From Sporisorium sorghi (lineage: Eukaryota > Basidiomycota > Ustilaginomycetes > Ustilaginales > Ustilaginaceae): DNA of 64,000 nucleotides. The first letter of the stretch is position 1; the number at the start of each line of letters is the position of its first letter. Both the position numbers and the translations under genes were made by a program. Below the pieces are notes generated by a model. That model had not been told where the DNA came from. It did not search any database and worked only from the letters and a program-made list of their open reading frames with translations. Positions 20,342 through 29,112 of this stretch are shown piece by piece. The stretch covers positions 1 through 64,000 of the forward strand of contig JALCCG010000106.1 in NCBI GenBank assembly GCA_023212695.1, in the 5' to 3' direction.

Positions 20342-21046
20342 GGTGATGATGTCGACTGAATGTTCAGCTGCTGTCTGTGTGAGAGATGTGCTCTTGCGGT
20401 GGATTGCCGTGCACTTGCGTTACGAGATTAGCGTTGATGGAGGGTGGAGGATGTTCAGAAGGAGGGAGCAAAGCCGATGTCTAATAAAGCGTCTTTTGAT
20501 GCTCCTCAGTGTCCAAGGTGCTTTGCTTTTGGAAGATCTGACGACACTCACACTCCGCGGCTGCAGGACGAAGCAACGCACGGCAACTCTCTGAAGCGGC
20601 CTTGGTCCGTGCTGCCGCTCGCCTCTTTTTCTCATTTTCCCCTCCAAGAAACAATTGCCGGCCTTTCCCTTGTCACACACTGCCGCATGAAAGTGTTGTC
20701 CACCCTGCCATGATGTCCTGAGAGCATGGCGGCCATGTATTCAAAGTACTGGCTGCCGACGGTGCTTGATCTGCTTGGCTCGACTGGAAGAGCTGCGAGG
20801 AATGCTATGAGCTGTGTCTGATTCTGCAAGCTCCGAGTCCAGGGTCTGTGAACCCTTTTCTCCACTAACTCGCTGCTTGCCGCTTCGAGCTGGTTGGCAG
20901 ACAAGCGTGAGCAGCGACGTCTCTTAGTGCGGCGCAAGGACGATAAGCGGCTTCAAGTGCGAGCGGCAGGGGTGGACAAGCGCCGACGAGACAGGAGAGT
21001 TAGATTAGAGAAAAGGCAGAACCCGCGGGCCGGATCCTGTCCACGC

Positions 21047-21047
<1 letters not shown>

Positions 21048-21089
<42 letters not shown>
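21048..21089. repeat. 42-base T homopolymer
   Basis: An uninterrupted T run, the longest homopolymer in the window, in the shared upstream region of the cupin and FMO genes. Confidence 0.9.
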
Positions 21090-22012
21090 CTTCTTTCTCT
21101 GTCGCTGCCGCTGCCACTTGCCGCAGCAGCTTCGGGTCGGAGCGTCTCACTTCTGCACACTATCCGCCTCGCCGCTTATCTCTCGACAAATGATTGGCTG
21201 TGCTGCGCTGACCCCGCATTGTTGTCGTGGCCCTTGACCTCGGAGCGTGCATGTGTCAAAACAAACTTGGGGCTTCGGTCAAGGTCCGCCTGTGGCAAAG
21301 TGCCGGTCCCAACGACATGCTGCACACGAATGCGGTGTGATGCAGAGGATCCGCCAGCCTTCATCGCTTGCAAGCCAGCAAGAGGACCTCGTGACCCCTG
21401 TCGATAAGCTTCGGGATGCATGCCGATGGCTTTGTGAATGTGTGTGAGAAAGAGAGAGCATTGCAGGGATTGCCACCATGGCTTTTCGGTATCAGCCGCC
21501 ACAACACAAGCACGTTGCTGGCACCGAGCTGGTCCGATCCATCTGCGAAATGAAGAAAACATGGCCAACCGGGACGTCGATGCAAAAGAGGGCTTGGCGG
21601 TTCTCGACACGGTGGGGAAAAGCCGGATATTCATAACGGCGACCGGTGCGTGGTGTGGTGTAGCCTCAAGCTCAAGCTTTGGTCTCGTGGAGACTACCAG
21701 CAAAAGGCGTTTGAAGCTTGAGAAAGAGCAACGGCAGCAGCAACGGCAGCAGCAGCAGCAGCAGCAAAGCAGCAGCAAAGCAGCAGCAAAGCAGGAAGAA
21801 GAGTCTAAAAAGCACAGCTGTGATTGGCCATTCCTCGCCAATGAACACTCAAAGGAAGAGCAAAAATAAAACAAAAATAAAATCAAAGTAGATTCTTGCA
21901 CTGCCCTTTCGCTGGCGGAGGGGCCGACATCTGCCTAAGAGTTCCCCGCACTCTAGCCCTGAGCCAGAAGAGCTCACAAGAAGAGCTCAAACCAGAAGAA
22001 GCGGCGAAAGGC

Positions 22013-22034
22013 AAAAAAAAAAAAAAAAAAAAAA
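22013..22034. repeat. A homopolymer (22 bases) with flanking A-rich interruptions
   Basis: The run continues as A-rich sequence with single Gs to about 22060, some 835 bp upstream of the FMO start. Confidence 0.85.
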
Positions 22035-22895
22035 GAAAAAAAAAGAAAAAGAAAGGAAAAGGGTCTTTTTTGGCGACTGTATGAACGGGTCAAAATGACC
22101 GGCTGGAAGGCGCGAGACTGGTCGAGTGCCTGCCCACGCCCAGTCTCAGAGCGAGCGATAAGATACCAAGAGCCAGCTAGTCGCTGCTTGCTCTTCCTTC
22201 GCTTGAGACAGAGACAGAAGCATGGCCCGCGACGGCCTCGTCCTTGTCTGTCACCTGCCTTCTGAAGCGGATCTCATGTTCTTCGGGAGAGTGCGCGGAC
22301 AATGCACGACGAGCCTCGTCTCTGCCACTGCCGCCCGCCTTCATTCAACAGCGGCCAATCGCCCTCGTGACTTGCCGAGGAGAAGGAGCGTTCCGTGGCC
22401 GAGAAAGCTCTCTCGCTTTCGAGCGAGCAGTCACTCACTGCGACTAAGTGAGGCAGGGCTTTTCTCCATATCACCCTCACCACAGCTCGACGTCGTTATT
22501 TTGTCACGAGCCTTGATTGCTGTCTCATCTCCGCTCCGAGTCCGTTGACTAAAAGAGTCCGTCCGTTGGCTCTCTATCGCACTCGCCTCCTCTTCCGCTC
22601 TTGCCGTCCGCTTTCTCATCTTCTTTGCCTTGTCGGCTTCTCTCCGCGTGCCTCTCTTCCTGCCTTGTTTCTCACGCTTTCGGTGCAGCAATTGTATATA
22701 GCCGCCCCTTTCCCTGCGCGCTCACCATCCTTCCCTCTTCCCCATCACCTTTCCACACCAAAGCTGCTCTTGATCGTCACACTCTCATCGCTCCTTTCCG
22801 ACGCCTCGACTCTTGCTCACCACTTTCCCTAGACGACCGCTCACTCATCCACCACCAACACCTACAACAACAACAACAACAACATCATCATCATC

Positions 22896-24398
22896 ATGAA
22901 GGTCGCTGTCGTAGGTGCAGGCTTTGCCGGCATCTCCACCGCCAAGTACCTCAAACAGTACGGCCACGATGTCACCGTCTTCGAAGCTTGCGACGACCTC
23001 GGCGGCGTCTGGTCCAAGTCTCGTCGCTATCCCGGTCTCGCCACCCAAAACTCAAAGGAGACCTACAGCCTTTCCGACATGGACATGCCCCGCCACTACC
23101 CCACATGGCCTGCTGCCCAACAGGTCCAGGACTACCTCGATGCATACGCCGACAAGCACGACCTCCGAAGTCTCATGCGTTTCGGCACCCGCGTCGAGCG
23201 CGCAGACCCCACCGACAACGGCTGGGAGGTCACCACAAAGAAGGGCTCCACCACCGAAACGGGCCACTTTGACCACCTCGTCGTCGCCACCGGCACCTTC
23301 TCTCGCGGCAAGATCCCCGAGTACGCCGGTGTCGAAGAGTGGAAGGCCGCAGGCGGTCACATTTGCCACTCTTCCGACCTCGGCTTGGACCCCACCACCA
23401 TCCAGGGCAAGGACGTGCTCGTCGTAGGATACGGCAAGAGCTCGTGCGATGTCGCCAACGCCGTCTCGGCCCACGCCAACAGCACCACGCTCGTCGCACG
23501 TCGCTTGATCTGGAAGGTGCCAAGAGTGATTCGCGATCTGCCTTACCAATACCTCCTCTTGACACGCTTGGGCGAAGCGCTCTTCGAGTACATCACTCCT
23601 TCCGGTTTCGAGAAATGGTTCAACAGGGGTTCCGGTCGCTTCATCCGCAACGGCATGCTCAACACGTTGCAGTGGGTCATCTCGGGTCAGCTCAAGCTCG
23701 GCCGTCTCGGTCTTGTCCCCGAAGGTCCCTTTGAGGAGATTGCACGCAGCACCATCTCGCTCTCCACCGAGGGTCTCTACAAGAACATCGAAGCCGGCAA
23801 AGTGCGAGTTCGACGCGACGCAGAGATCTCGCGCTTGACCAAGGATGCGCAAGGAAAGCCCATCGCCGTGCTCAAGGACGGCTCCACTCTGCCCTGCGAC
23901 CTCTTGGTCTGCGCAACGGGCTTCCACCAGGACGTGCCCTTCCTGCCCGTCAACATCCAGAAAAAGTTCCTCGACGAGAACGACAACTTTTTGCTCCACA
24001 AACACATCCTCCCCATCGGCGTGCCCAACCTCACCTTCAACGGCTACAACTCGTCCCTCTTCTGCCCTACCTCGTCCGAAGCTGCCGCGCTGTGGATCTC
24101 GGCCCACCTCGCTGGTCTGACGCACCTGCCACCAGAGGACGAGATGCTCGAGGCCGCAAAGATCAAGCTCGAATGGCTCGACGCACGAAGCAACGGCAAG
24201 CACGCCCACGGCACCAACCTCGTTCCTTTCAGTCTCCACTCGATCGACGACACGTTGAGTGATATCGACCTCAAGCTCGGCACGTTTACGACGATTCGGC
24301 AATGGCTGCTGCCTGTGCGTCCGCGCGACTACGCTTGCCTCGGTGCCAAGTTGGGCCAGCGCATCCAGGAGGCTGAGCAGGCCAAGCTGAAAAACTAG
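22896..24398 (+). CDS. Flavin-containing monooxygenase (FMO-like)
   Basis: 500 aa. It would use FAD, NADPH and oxygen to oxygenate a small N- or S-containing or carbonyl substrate, which is not predictable. An FAD-binding Rossmann motif VVGAGFAGIST lies at the very N-terminus (Gly7, Gly9, Gly12). DDLGGVWSKSRRYPGL near 37-52 is the typical FMO/BVMO GGVW block. HLVVATGTFSRGKIPEYAG closes the FAD domain. The FMO linker motif appears as GGHICHSSDLG with His158. An NADPH-binding VVGYGKSSCD lies at 176-185. An ATG motif follows (DLLVCATGFHQDVPF). The length matches fungal FMO-like proteins. The ATG at 22896 lies just after a CAA/CAT repeat leader. No biosynthetic cluster partners are adjacent other than the divergent cupin gene, so a joint pathway is only a possibility. 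Confidence 0.9.
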   Translation: MKVAVVGAGFAGISTAKYLKQYGHDVTVFEACDDLGGVWSKSRRYPGLATQNSKETYSLSDMDMPRHYPTWPAAQQVQDYLDAYADKHDLRSLMRFGTRVERADPTDNGWEVTTKKGSTTETGHFDHLVVATGTFSRGKIPEYAGVEEWKAAGGHICHSSDLGLDPTTIQGKDVLVVGYGKSSCDVANAVSAHANSTTLVARRLIWKVPRVIRDLPYQYLLLTRLGEALFEYITPSGFEKWFNRGSGRFIRNGMLNTLQWVISGQLKLGRLGLVPEGPFEEIARSTISLSTEGLYKNIEAGKVRVRRDAEISRLTKDAQGKPIAVLKDGSTLPCDLLVCATGFHQDVPFLPVNIQKKFLDENDNFLLHKHILPIGVPNLTFNGYNSSLFCPTSSEAAALWISAHLAGLTHLPPEDEMLEAAKIKLEWLDARSNGKHAHGTNLVPFSLHSIDDTLSDIDLKLGTFTTIRQWLLPVRPRDYACLGAKLGQRIQEAEQAKLKN

Positions 24399-24665
24399 AG
24401 AAATAGCGCTGTAGATACCGTCGTGCAATACATGGCTCATATACAGATCTCATGGCGGAAGCATGTCTGAGTCTGTCCGAGTCTCCGAGTCTGTGCGTGC
24501 TTTGCACAATGATGATCGCTCCCTGTCCGTGGTCAAGTCACAAGCACACTCCGTCACGAACAAAAGTCAGTGTGCACACCCCACTCGAATCACACGATGC
24601 TGCATCGTTTCGACGTTGTCACTCCCGGTTCGTGCAACTCTCGATTCACCCCCTTCGCGTTTTCC
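24399..24665. other. Short convergent 3' region
   Basis: 267 bp between the FMO stop and the WW/FF gene stop. It holds no gene; a TCTGAGTCTGTCCGAGTCTCC-like repeated GAGTC pattern is present at 24463-24500. Confidence 0.4.
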
Positions 24666-26466
24666 TCAACGATGTACACTGTTAGCCGGAGCCGCCAAGC
24701 TGTGCAGATGGTCGCGGATCCAGCGCCTCCTCTGCTCCGGCTCGTGCTTCCACGCCCTAAACCTCGCATCATTCCTCAGCACCGATTCGATCTCGTCCAG
24801 ATCCACGCGCTTGGCCATCTCGACCAGCGTCGTGCCCTCTGCCTCTTCCTCGTCCTCGTCACCCTCTTCCCCGCCACCCTGCTTCTGCTCCGCTGCGCCG
24901 CTGGTGGATGTGGTTGAAGCCTGCTTCTTGAGCCGGCCCCAGAACTCGACAAACGCGCTCTCGGTCAGCATCTGCTTGAACGCGCGCTCGGCCTCGCTCC
25001 TCCTCCGCGCATCCCATCGGTCGTACGCTTGCTCCAGCCGCTCTCTATCCCTCTGGAAAATCGCCAGCGGGGGACGGGAGAGCTGCTCGTCCTCCAGCAC
25101 GCGCGCCAGCACATCGTCCCTGTGCGCATCGAGCCGCCCGGCGGCGTAGCGCGCAAACACGCCGCCCAACCGCGTATCCTGCTTCTCGGCCAACACGCGC
25201 TGGTGCTCGGCATATAGCCGCTCCTTATCAGCCTCGTTGAGTGCGGGGGCGGCGAAGCGCGGATCGAGCGACAGCTGGGCGACAGCGGCGGTGTAGGGCG
25301 TGTGCGGCGTGTGGATGGCATCCAGTAGGAGTTGGCGGAAGGCGAGCAGGCTGTCTTCGCGCGTGGCGGCCGAGAAGGCGGCGCGGTTGAGCCGCTGGAT
25401 GCGCTGCTGTTCCTGGCGTACCTTTTCCTCGCGCTCGCGCAGCGCTTGCTGGCGTTGCAGCTCTTTGTCCTTCGCTTTGGCCGCCGCTGCGTCCACCGTC
25501 GTCCGAGTTGAAGGTGCAGAGCCGGTGGGGCCCCGCCGCTCCCCCCGAGCCCACACCCCAAACAACTCAAACCGCCGCGTCGCGCTACCCACCGCCTCGT
25601 ACCGCCTATCCTCCACCAACCCAGGCGTACGTTTCGCATCCATCCACACCACCATCACCCCCTCCTTCCCACCCGCAGCAGCCACCTTTCCCCGATAGTT
25701 CCCCGGCACCCGGTCCGAGAGCAAGTCCAAAAACTCAGCCTCGGCGCGCTCGGCAGCCGCGCGCTTCGCCTCGCCCAGCTCGACAAGGTGCCGCTTGAAC
25801 AGCTTCTCCCGATCAGCGTCGGAGCGGCCATAAGCAATAAAGCGCGGATCGCGCGAGAAGGCGGCGCGGAAATCAGCGAACTTGGTGCGCGTCGATCGGA
25901 CTTCCGCGCGCAGAAGCGAGAGCAGCGCGGACTCTGACGCTCCGGAAAGCGGGTCCGTGCGTGATGACTTGGAGGAAGAGGGAGCGTTGCTGGTGGAGGT
26001 GGTGGCGGCTTTGGCAGCACGCTTCTCCCGGATGCGCAGCTTGCACCACTCGTTGAATGCGTCTTCGCGCTCGCGTGAAGGTAAAGCGAGGAAGGTGGGG
26101 TGGTGGGAGAATTTGGGCTGCTCGAGGTCGTATGGTGCCATGGGGTTGATTTCGTGCGGGGTGGAGTTGAACGATGTGAGCAGGGCCATGAAGGCGTGTT
26201 TTTGGTCTTCGAGGGAAAGAGGTGCTTCTGGAGGAGTGGGTTGGACGGGTTCGGCTGTTTCGGGTTCGGTCGATGCTGATGCTTCGGCTTCGGCTTCCGC
26301 AGCCATCTGTGCGGCGATCTGTCGTTGCCATTCTTCGTCGTCGTCGTCGTCGTCGGGGTCCGCGGCTTCAAGGGTAGCCTCTTGCTGGTCTCCTGGTTGT
26401 AGAGAGTCTGCTGCAGAATCAGTGTCGTTCTCGTGTGATGCAGTGAGCTCGTTGTCCTCCCCGCTT

Positions 26467-26501
<35 letters not shown>

Positions 26502-26963
26502 TGCACGCGCTCGCTTCGTAGCGTCAAACTCGGTGATAGGCACTCCCTCCTCGAGCTTTCTCTTCCGCTCCTTCCTCTCCCTTCTCAGCGCCTCTCTCTC
26601 CTCCTTGAGCCTCTCCTCCTCTCCCCTCTTCCTCCTCTCCTTTTCCCTCACCTCCTCCTCCTCGACCTGCTTCAAAGCAGCCGCGACATGAGGCGGTGGC
26701 AGCCACTGGCTCGTCTTACTCTCCGGATGAAAGTAAAATACATTGTCCTTGCTCGTAGTGACCTTAAGCCACCCAGACGTGTTCGGGATGGGTATCTTGG
26801 AGACCGGCTTTTCGCGTTTGGGAGTTTTGGGTTTGGGGAAATCGTAAGTGCTGACGCCGGAGGAGGCGTTGTGGTAGTAAGTGCGGCCGGCGGGGCTGAT
26901 GTGGGAGGTCCAGCCTGGTGGAAGGAGTGATGAGGGGCCGATGGTGGGGGTGTTGTCACCCAT
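24666..26963 (-). CDS. WW/FF-domain protein (TCERG1/Dre4 or Prp40-like splicing factor)
   Basis: 765 aa nuclear protein that would link splicing factors and RNA polymerase II. It has two N-terminal WW domains (W18 with Phe42 in the second aromatic position; W65 and W87) and a long Glu/Arg coiled-coil region at about 95-150. An acidic Asp run follows near 160-170. FF domains lie at about 250-312, 345-398 and 530-590, with one or two diverged FF-like segments at 600-680 and 705-760. An unusual insert between the second and third FF carries GVMVVWMDAKRTPG. The short spacing of WW domains fits Prp40/Dre4, and the separated FF repeats fit TCERG1/Dre4; I cannot choose firmly. The open frame extends upstream to 27191 but reads through a promoter A/T run as poly-Phe and lacks an ATG there, so I use the ATG at 26963. 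Confidence 0.85.
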
Positions 26964-27170
26964 CGTGGGCGGTTCTTCCGACCTTGATGAAAGAGGTGAT
27001 GGTCGAGGGAGAAGGCGAAGGGAAGGTCGAGAAAGAAGAATCTTGAATCGTAGGTTAGATCTCGGAACTCGGACGAAAAAAAAAAAAAAAAAAAAACTCC
27101 ACACAGGCTCGAGAGGAAACAGCTTCCACCGTTGTTTGCTACCACCACATCCACCCTGGGAAGAGTCACG
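26964..27170. promoter_or_regulatory. 207-bp divergent promoter with a poly(A/T) tract
   Basis: It drives the WW/FF gene to the left and the GPALPP gene to the right. The main visible element is an A run at 27076-27096. No gene fits here. Confidence 0.6.
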
Positions 27171-28487
27171 ATGGCAGCGATAGGGCCACAACTGCCTTCG
27201 ATGGCGGAGGAAAGGCGATCGCGATCCAGGTCAGCTTCGGGCTCGTCTCGCCCATCGTATACTTCCTCGTCACGGTCACGGTCTCCATCTGACTCCAACG
27301 ACTCGACCGCTCAAAGGGCACCTCGGGCAGTCGCAGGCCCACAACTCCCAGCCAACTTCATCCGCGCTCGTTCCGACTCCGAATCAAGCTCACGGTCAGT
27401 ATCCTGCTCGGATGACGGACCGGGACCCTCCGTCGGGCCTGCGCTGCCAACAGACACAACGCCACGCAACGATGGCATCAGCGACGGCGCTAAACTGTTC
27501 CTCGAGCGAGAAGCACGTCGAAAGGCAGCCGAAGAAGAAGCAAGGCTTGCAGCAGAGAAGGCAGCCAACTCGAGACCGGAATGGATGCTCCTGCCTCCGT
27601 CGCTCTCGAATGCATCATCGTTGCAAGCGGTTGCTGGCGACCCGCTCAACTTGAAGTCGCGTGGATTCGCTCAGACTACGCCACGGGTATCGGCTCGCGG
27701 CGGTGGCAACACTGAGGACGCGGATACGAGCGTTTGGACCGAGACGCCCGAGGAGAGACTTAAACGGATGCAGGACGAGGTGTCTGGTGTCAAAGCTAGA
27801 GGTGCTTCATCCTCGGGTGACAGGGAGGCGCTCGAGCGGGAGCGCACAGCGAGGAGAGACTCGAGCATCGCCGCAGCTGTTGCGGATGGTCGCAGTGGCA
27901 AGAAGTCATTGGTGGAAGAGCACAACGAACGGCGAAGACGCGAAATGAAGGAGAAACTCCAAGATGAGGCGAAACACGACAGATCTAGAGACAAGCGCAG
28001 ACGGCGCGACGACGACGATGGCGACGACGACGAAAAACGTTCTTCTCGTCACAGTCACAGCGATCGACATTCTCATCGGAGGCGACACCGATCACGATCA
28101 AGGTCGCCCGATGCAAAGGACAAAACAAGAGATCGACACCGCCATCACCATCGCAGCTCCCGACGCGACGATTCGCACCGTTCCCACGCCGGCTCGCGTC
28201 ACCGACATTCGGACTCTTCCGACGACGACGAGCGAAGGCGACGCAGAAGAAAAGAGTCGGATCGTCGCCGAGACAAGGATGAGCGTAAAAGCAGCACAAA
28301 GTCACGCAAGGAGCGGGAAGAGGAAGAGGTGCGTTCGGGCAAAGCGGCTGCTCCGATGATCTGGGACCGCGACGCTGCACTCAGTGTCGGCGGCAAGCTG
28401 ATGGATGAAAAGAAGCGGGGTAAGATGATGGCAGATGCCAGTGCGCTCGGTGACCGCTTTGGCAGTGGTTCGAGACGGTTCTTGTGA
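27171..28487 (+). CDS. GPALPP-motif / DUF3752 family protein
   Basis: 438 aa. The family is defined by repeated GPALPP motifs and a C-terminal DUF3752 region; animal GPALPP1 belongs here and is poorly characterised, thought to be nuclear and splicing-linked. The motifs are visible as IGPQLP (residues 4-9), AGPQLP and VGPALP. The DUF block includes TSVWTETPEERLKRMQDEVSG. Residues 270-410 are an Arg/Ser/His/Asp-rich RS-like region. The C-terminus MIWDRDAALSVGGKLMDEKK followed by ALGDRFGSGSRRFL matches the family's conserved end (DRDxDLxVG...). The open frame starts at a TTG at 27132; the first ATG is at 27171 and directly precedes the first GP.LP motif. It is paired head-to-head with a splicing-type gene. 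Confidence 0.85.
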   Translation: MAAIGPQLPSMAEERRSRSRSASGSSRPSYTSSSRSRSPSDSNDSTAQRAPRAVAGPQLPANFIRARSDSESSSRSVSCSDDGPGPSVGPALPTDTTPRNDGISDGAKLFLEREARRKAAEEEARLAAEKAANSRPEWMLLPPSLSNASSLQAVAGDPLNLKSRGFAQTTPRVSARGGGNTEDADTSVWTETPEERLKRMQDEVSGVKARGASSSGDREALERERTARRDSSIAAAVADGRSGKKSLVEEHNERRRREMKEKLQDEAKHDRSRDKRRRRDDDDGDDDEKRSSRHSHSDRHSHRRRHRSRSRSPDAKDKTRDRHRHHHRSSRRDDSHRSHAGSRHRHSDSSDDDERRRRRRKESDRRRDKDERKSSTKSRKEREEEEVRSGKAAAPMIWDRDAALSVGGKLMDEKKRGKMMADASALGDRFGSGSRRFL

Positions 28488-29112
28488 GCTAGCTCTCTTT
28501 ACGCAATAAATGCTGGGTCAAGAGATGCTGATCAGACGATCTTTCTTTGATGCTGTGTTGAGAAAGTGGGCGGAACGTCGGCTGATCCGATGGAGGAGTG
28601 TGCTTGATGCAGGCCAGCCCTTGAGACAGCTCTTTACGCGTGAGGAGCAGTGGTGACGATGAACACTGCTCAAGTGCCGCCTCTCCACTCCTTCTCGAAG
28701 AAAACTCAGCCTTTTTGTCGACACGAACACCGCGCGAGTCCAACAACTTGGCTCTAGTTAGCAGAACGCGTTTCTGCTGCCTTCTTTTTTGAGCTGAAAA
28801 CGCGTGTGGGCCCTGCGTGCGGGCCGTCGACTTGATGAGGCTTTTGTCACTTTTTTGCTTGCGATGATGCTTTCCGCTCCTCGCCCGCTCTCTATCTTTG
28901 ATCTCTCCCCACCATCAATACCACCTTTCATTGCCACCTCTATTAGATATCATATAAGCAACTACCACCATCACGAGTCCGCCATTCTCACTGCACTTCG
29001 ACGTCGCCTTTCCTGCATTCACACCACGAGGCATGCGCTGCCGTTCCTCCCAGCGGGCTCACTCTTGATCCCAGCTCTAGGCTACAACATCAACTTCGAA
29101 GGAAAACCGGCA
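28488..29112. promoter_or_regulatory. 3' region of the GPALPP gene and promoter of SMC5
   Basis: 625 bp. Two ACGCGT boxes (28766-28771 and 28800-28805) and a TATA-like CATATAAGC at about 28950 suggest a cell-cycle promoter. The SMC5 reading frame is open through 28804-29112 but starts at GTG, so this part is taken as leader. Short minus-strand frames at 28489-28746 lack protein features. Confidence 0.55.
28766..28805. promoter_or_regulatory. Two ACGCGT (MCB-type) boxes upstream of SMC5
   Basis: ACGCGT occurs at 28766-28771 and 28800-28805, 34 bp apart and about 310-350 bp before the chosen ATG. The motif is the MBF site of yeasts; its use here is inferred. Confidence 0.5.

Larger units (their letters stand above)
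20342..22895. other. 2.5-kb divergent intergenic region, cupin gene / FMO gene
   Basis: No convincing gene. The open frames (for example 21176-21901 minus, 22222-22548 plus) are low-complexity or of random composition. The region holds a 42-base T run at 21048-21089 directly preceded by an ACGCGT at 21043-21048, a CAG/CAA run at about 21738-21792, a 22-base A run at 22013-22034, and CT-rich sequence leading into the FMO start. The last bases before the FMO ATG are (CAA)n followed by (CAT)n. Confidence 0.5.

Noticed and set aside
23052..24440. 462-aa open frame antisense to the FMO gene
   Set aside because: Val/Glu/Leu-rich shadow with no motifs; the sense frame has both Rossmann motifs.
26964..27191. 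N-terminal extension of the WW/FF protein with a poly-Phe stretch
   Set aside because: It translates the promoter A/T homopolymer, has no ATG at its start, and overlaps the neighbouring gene's start.
28804..29112. 103-residue N-terminal extension of SMC5
   Set aside because: It begins at GTG and its composition is unlike the protein. An ATG inside it (28864) remains possible but less likely than 29113.
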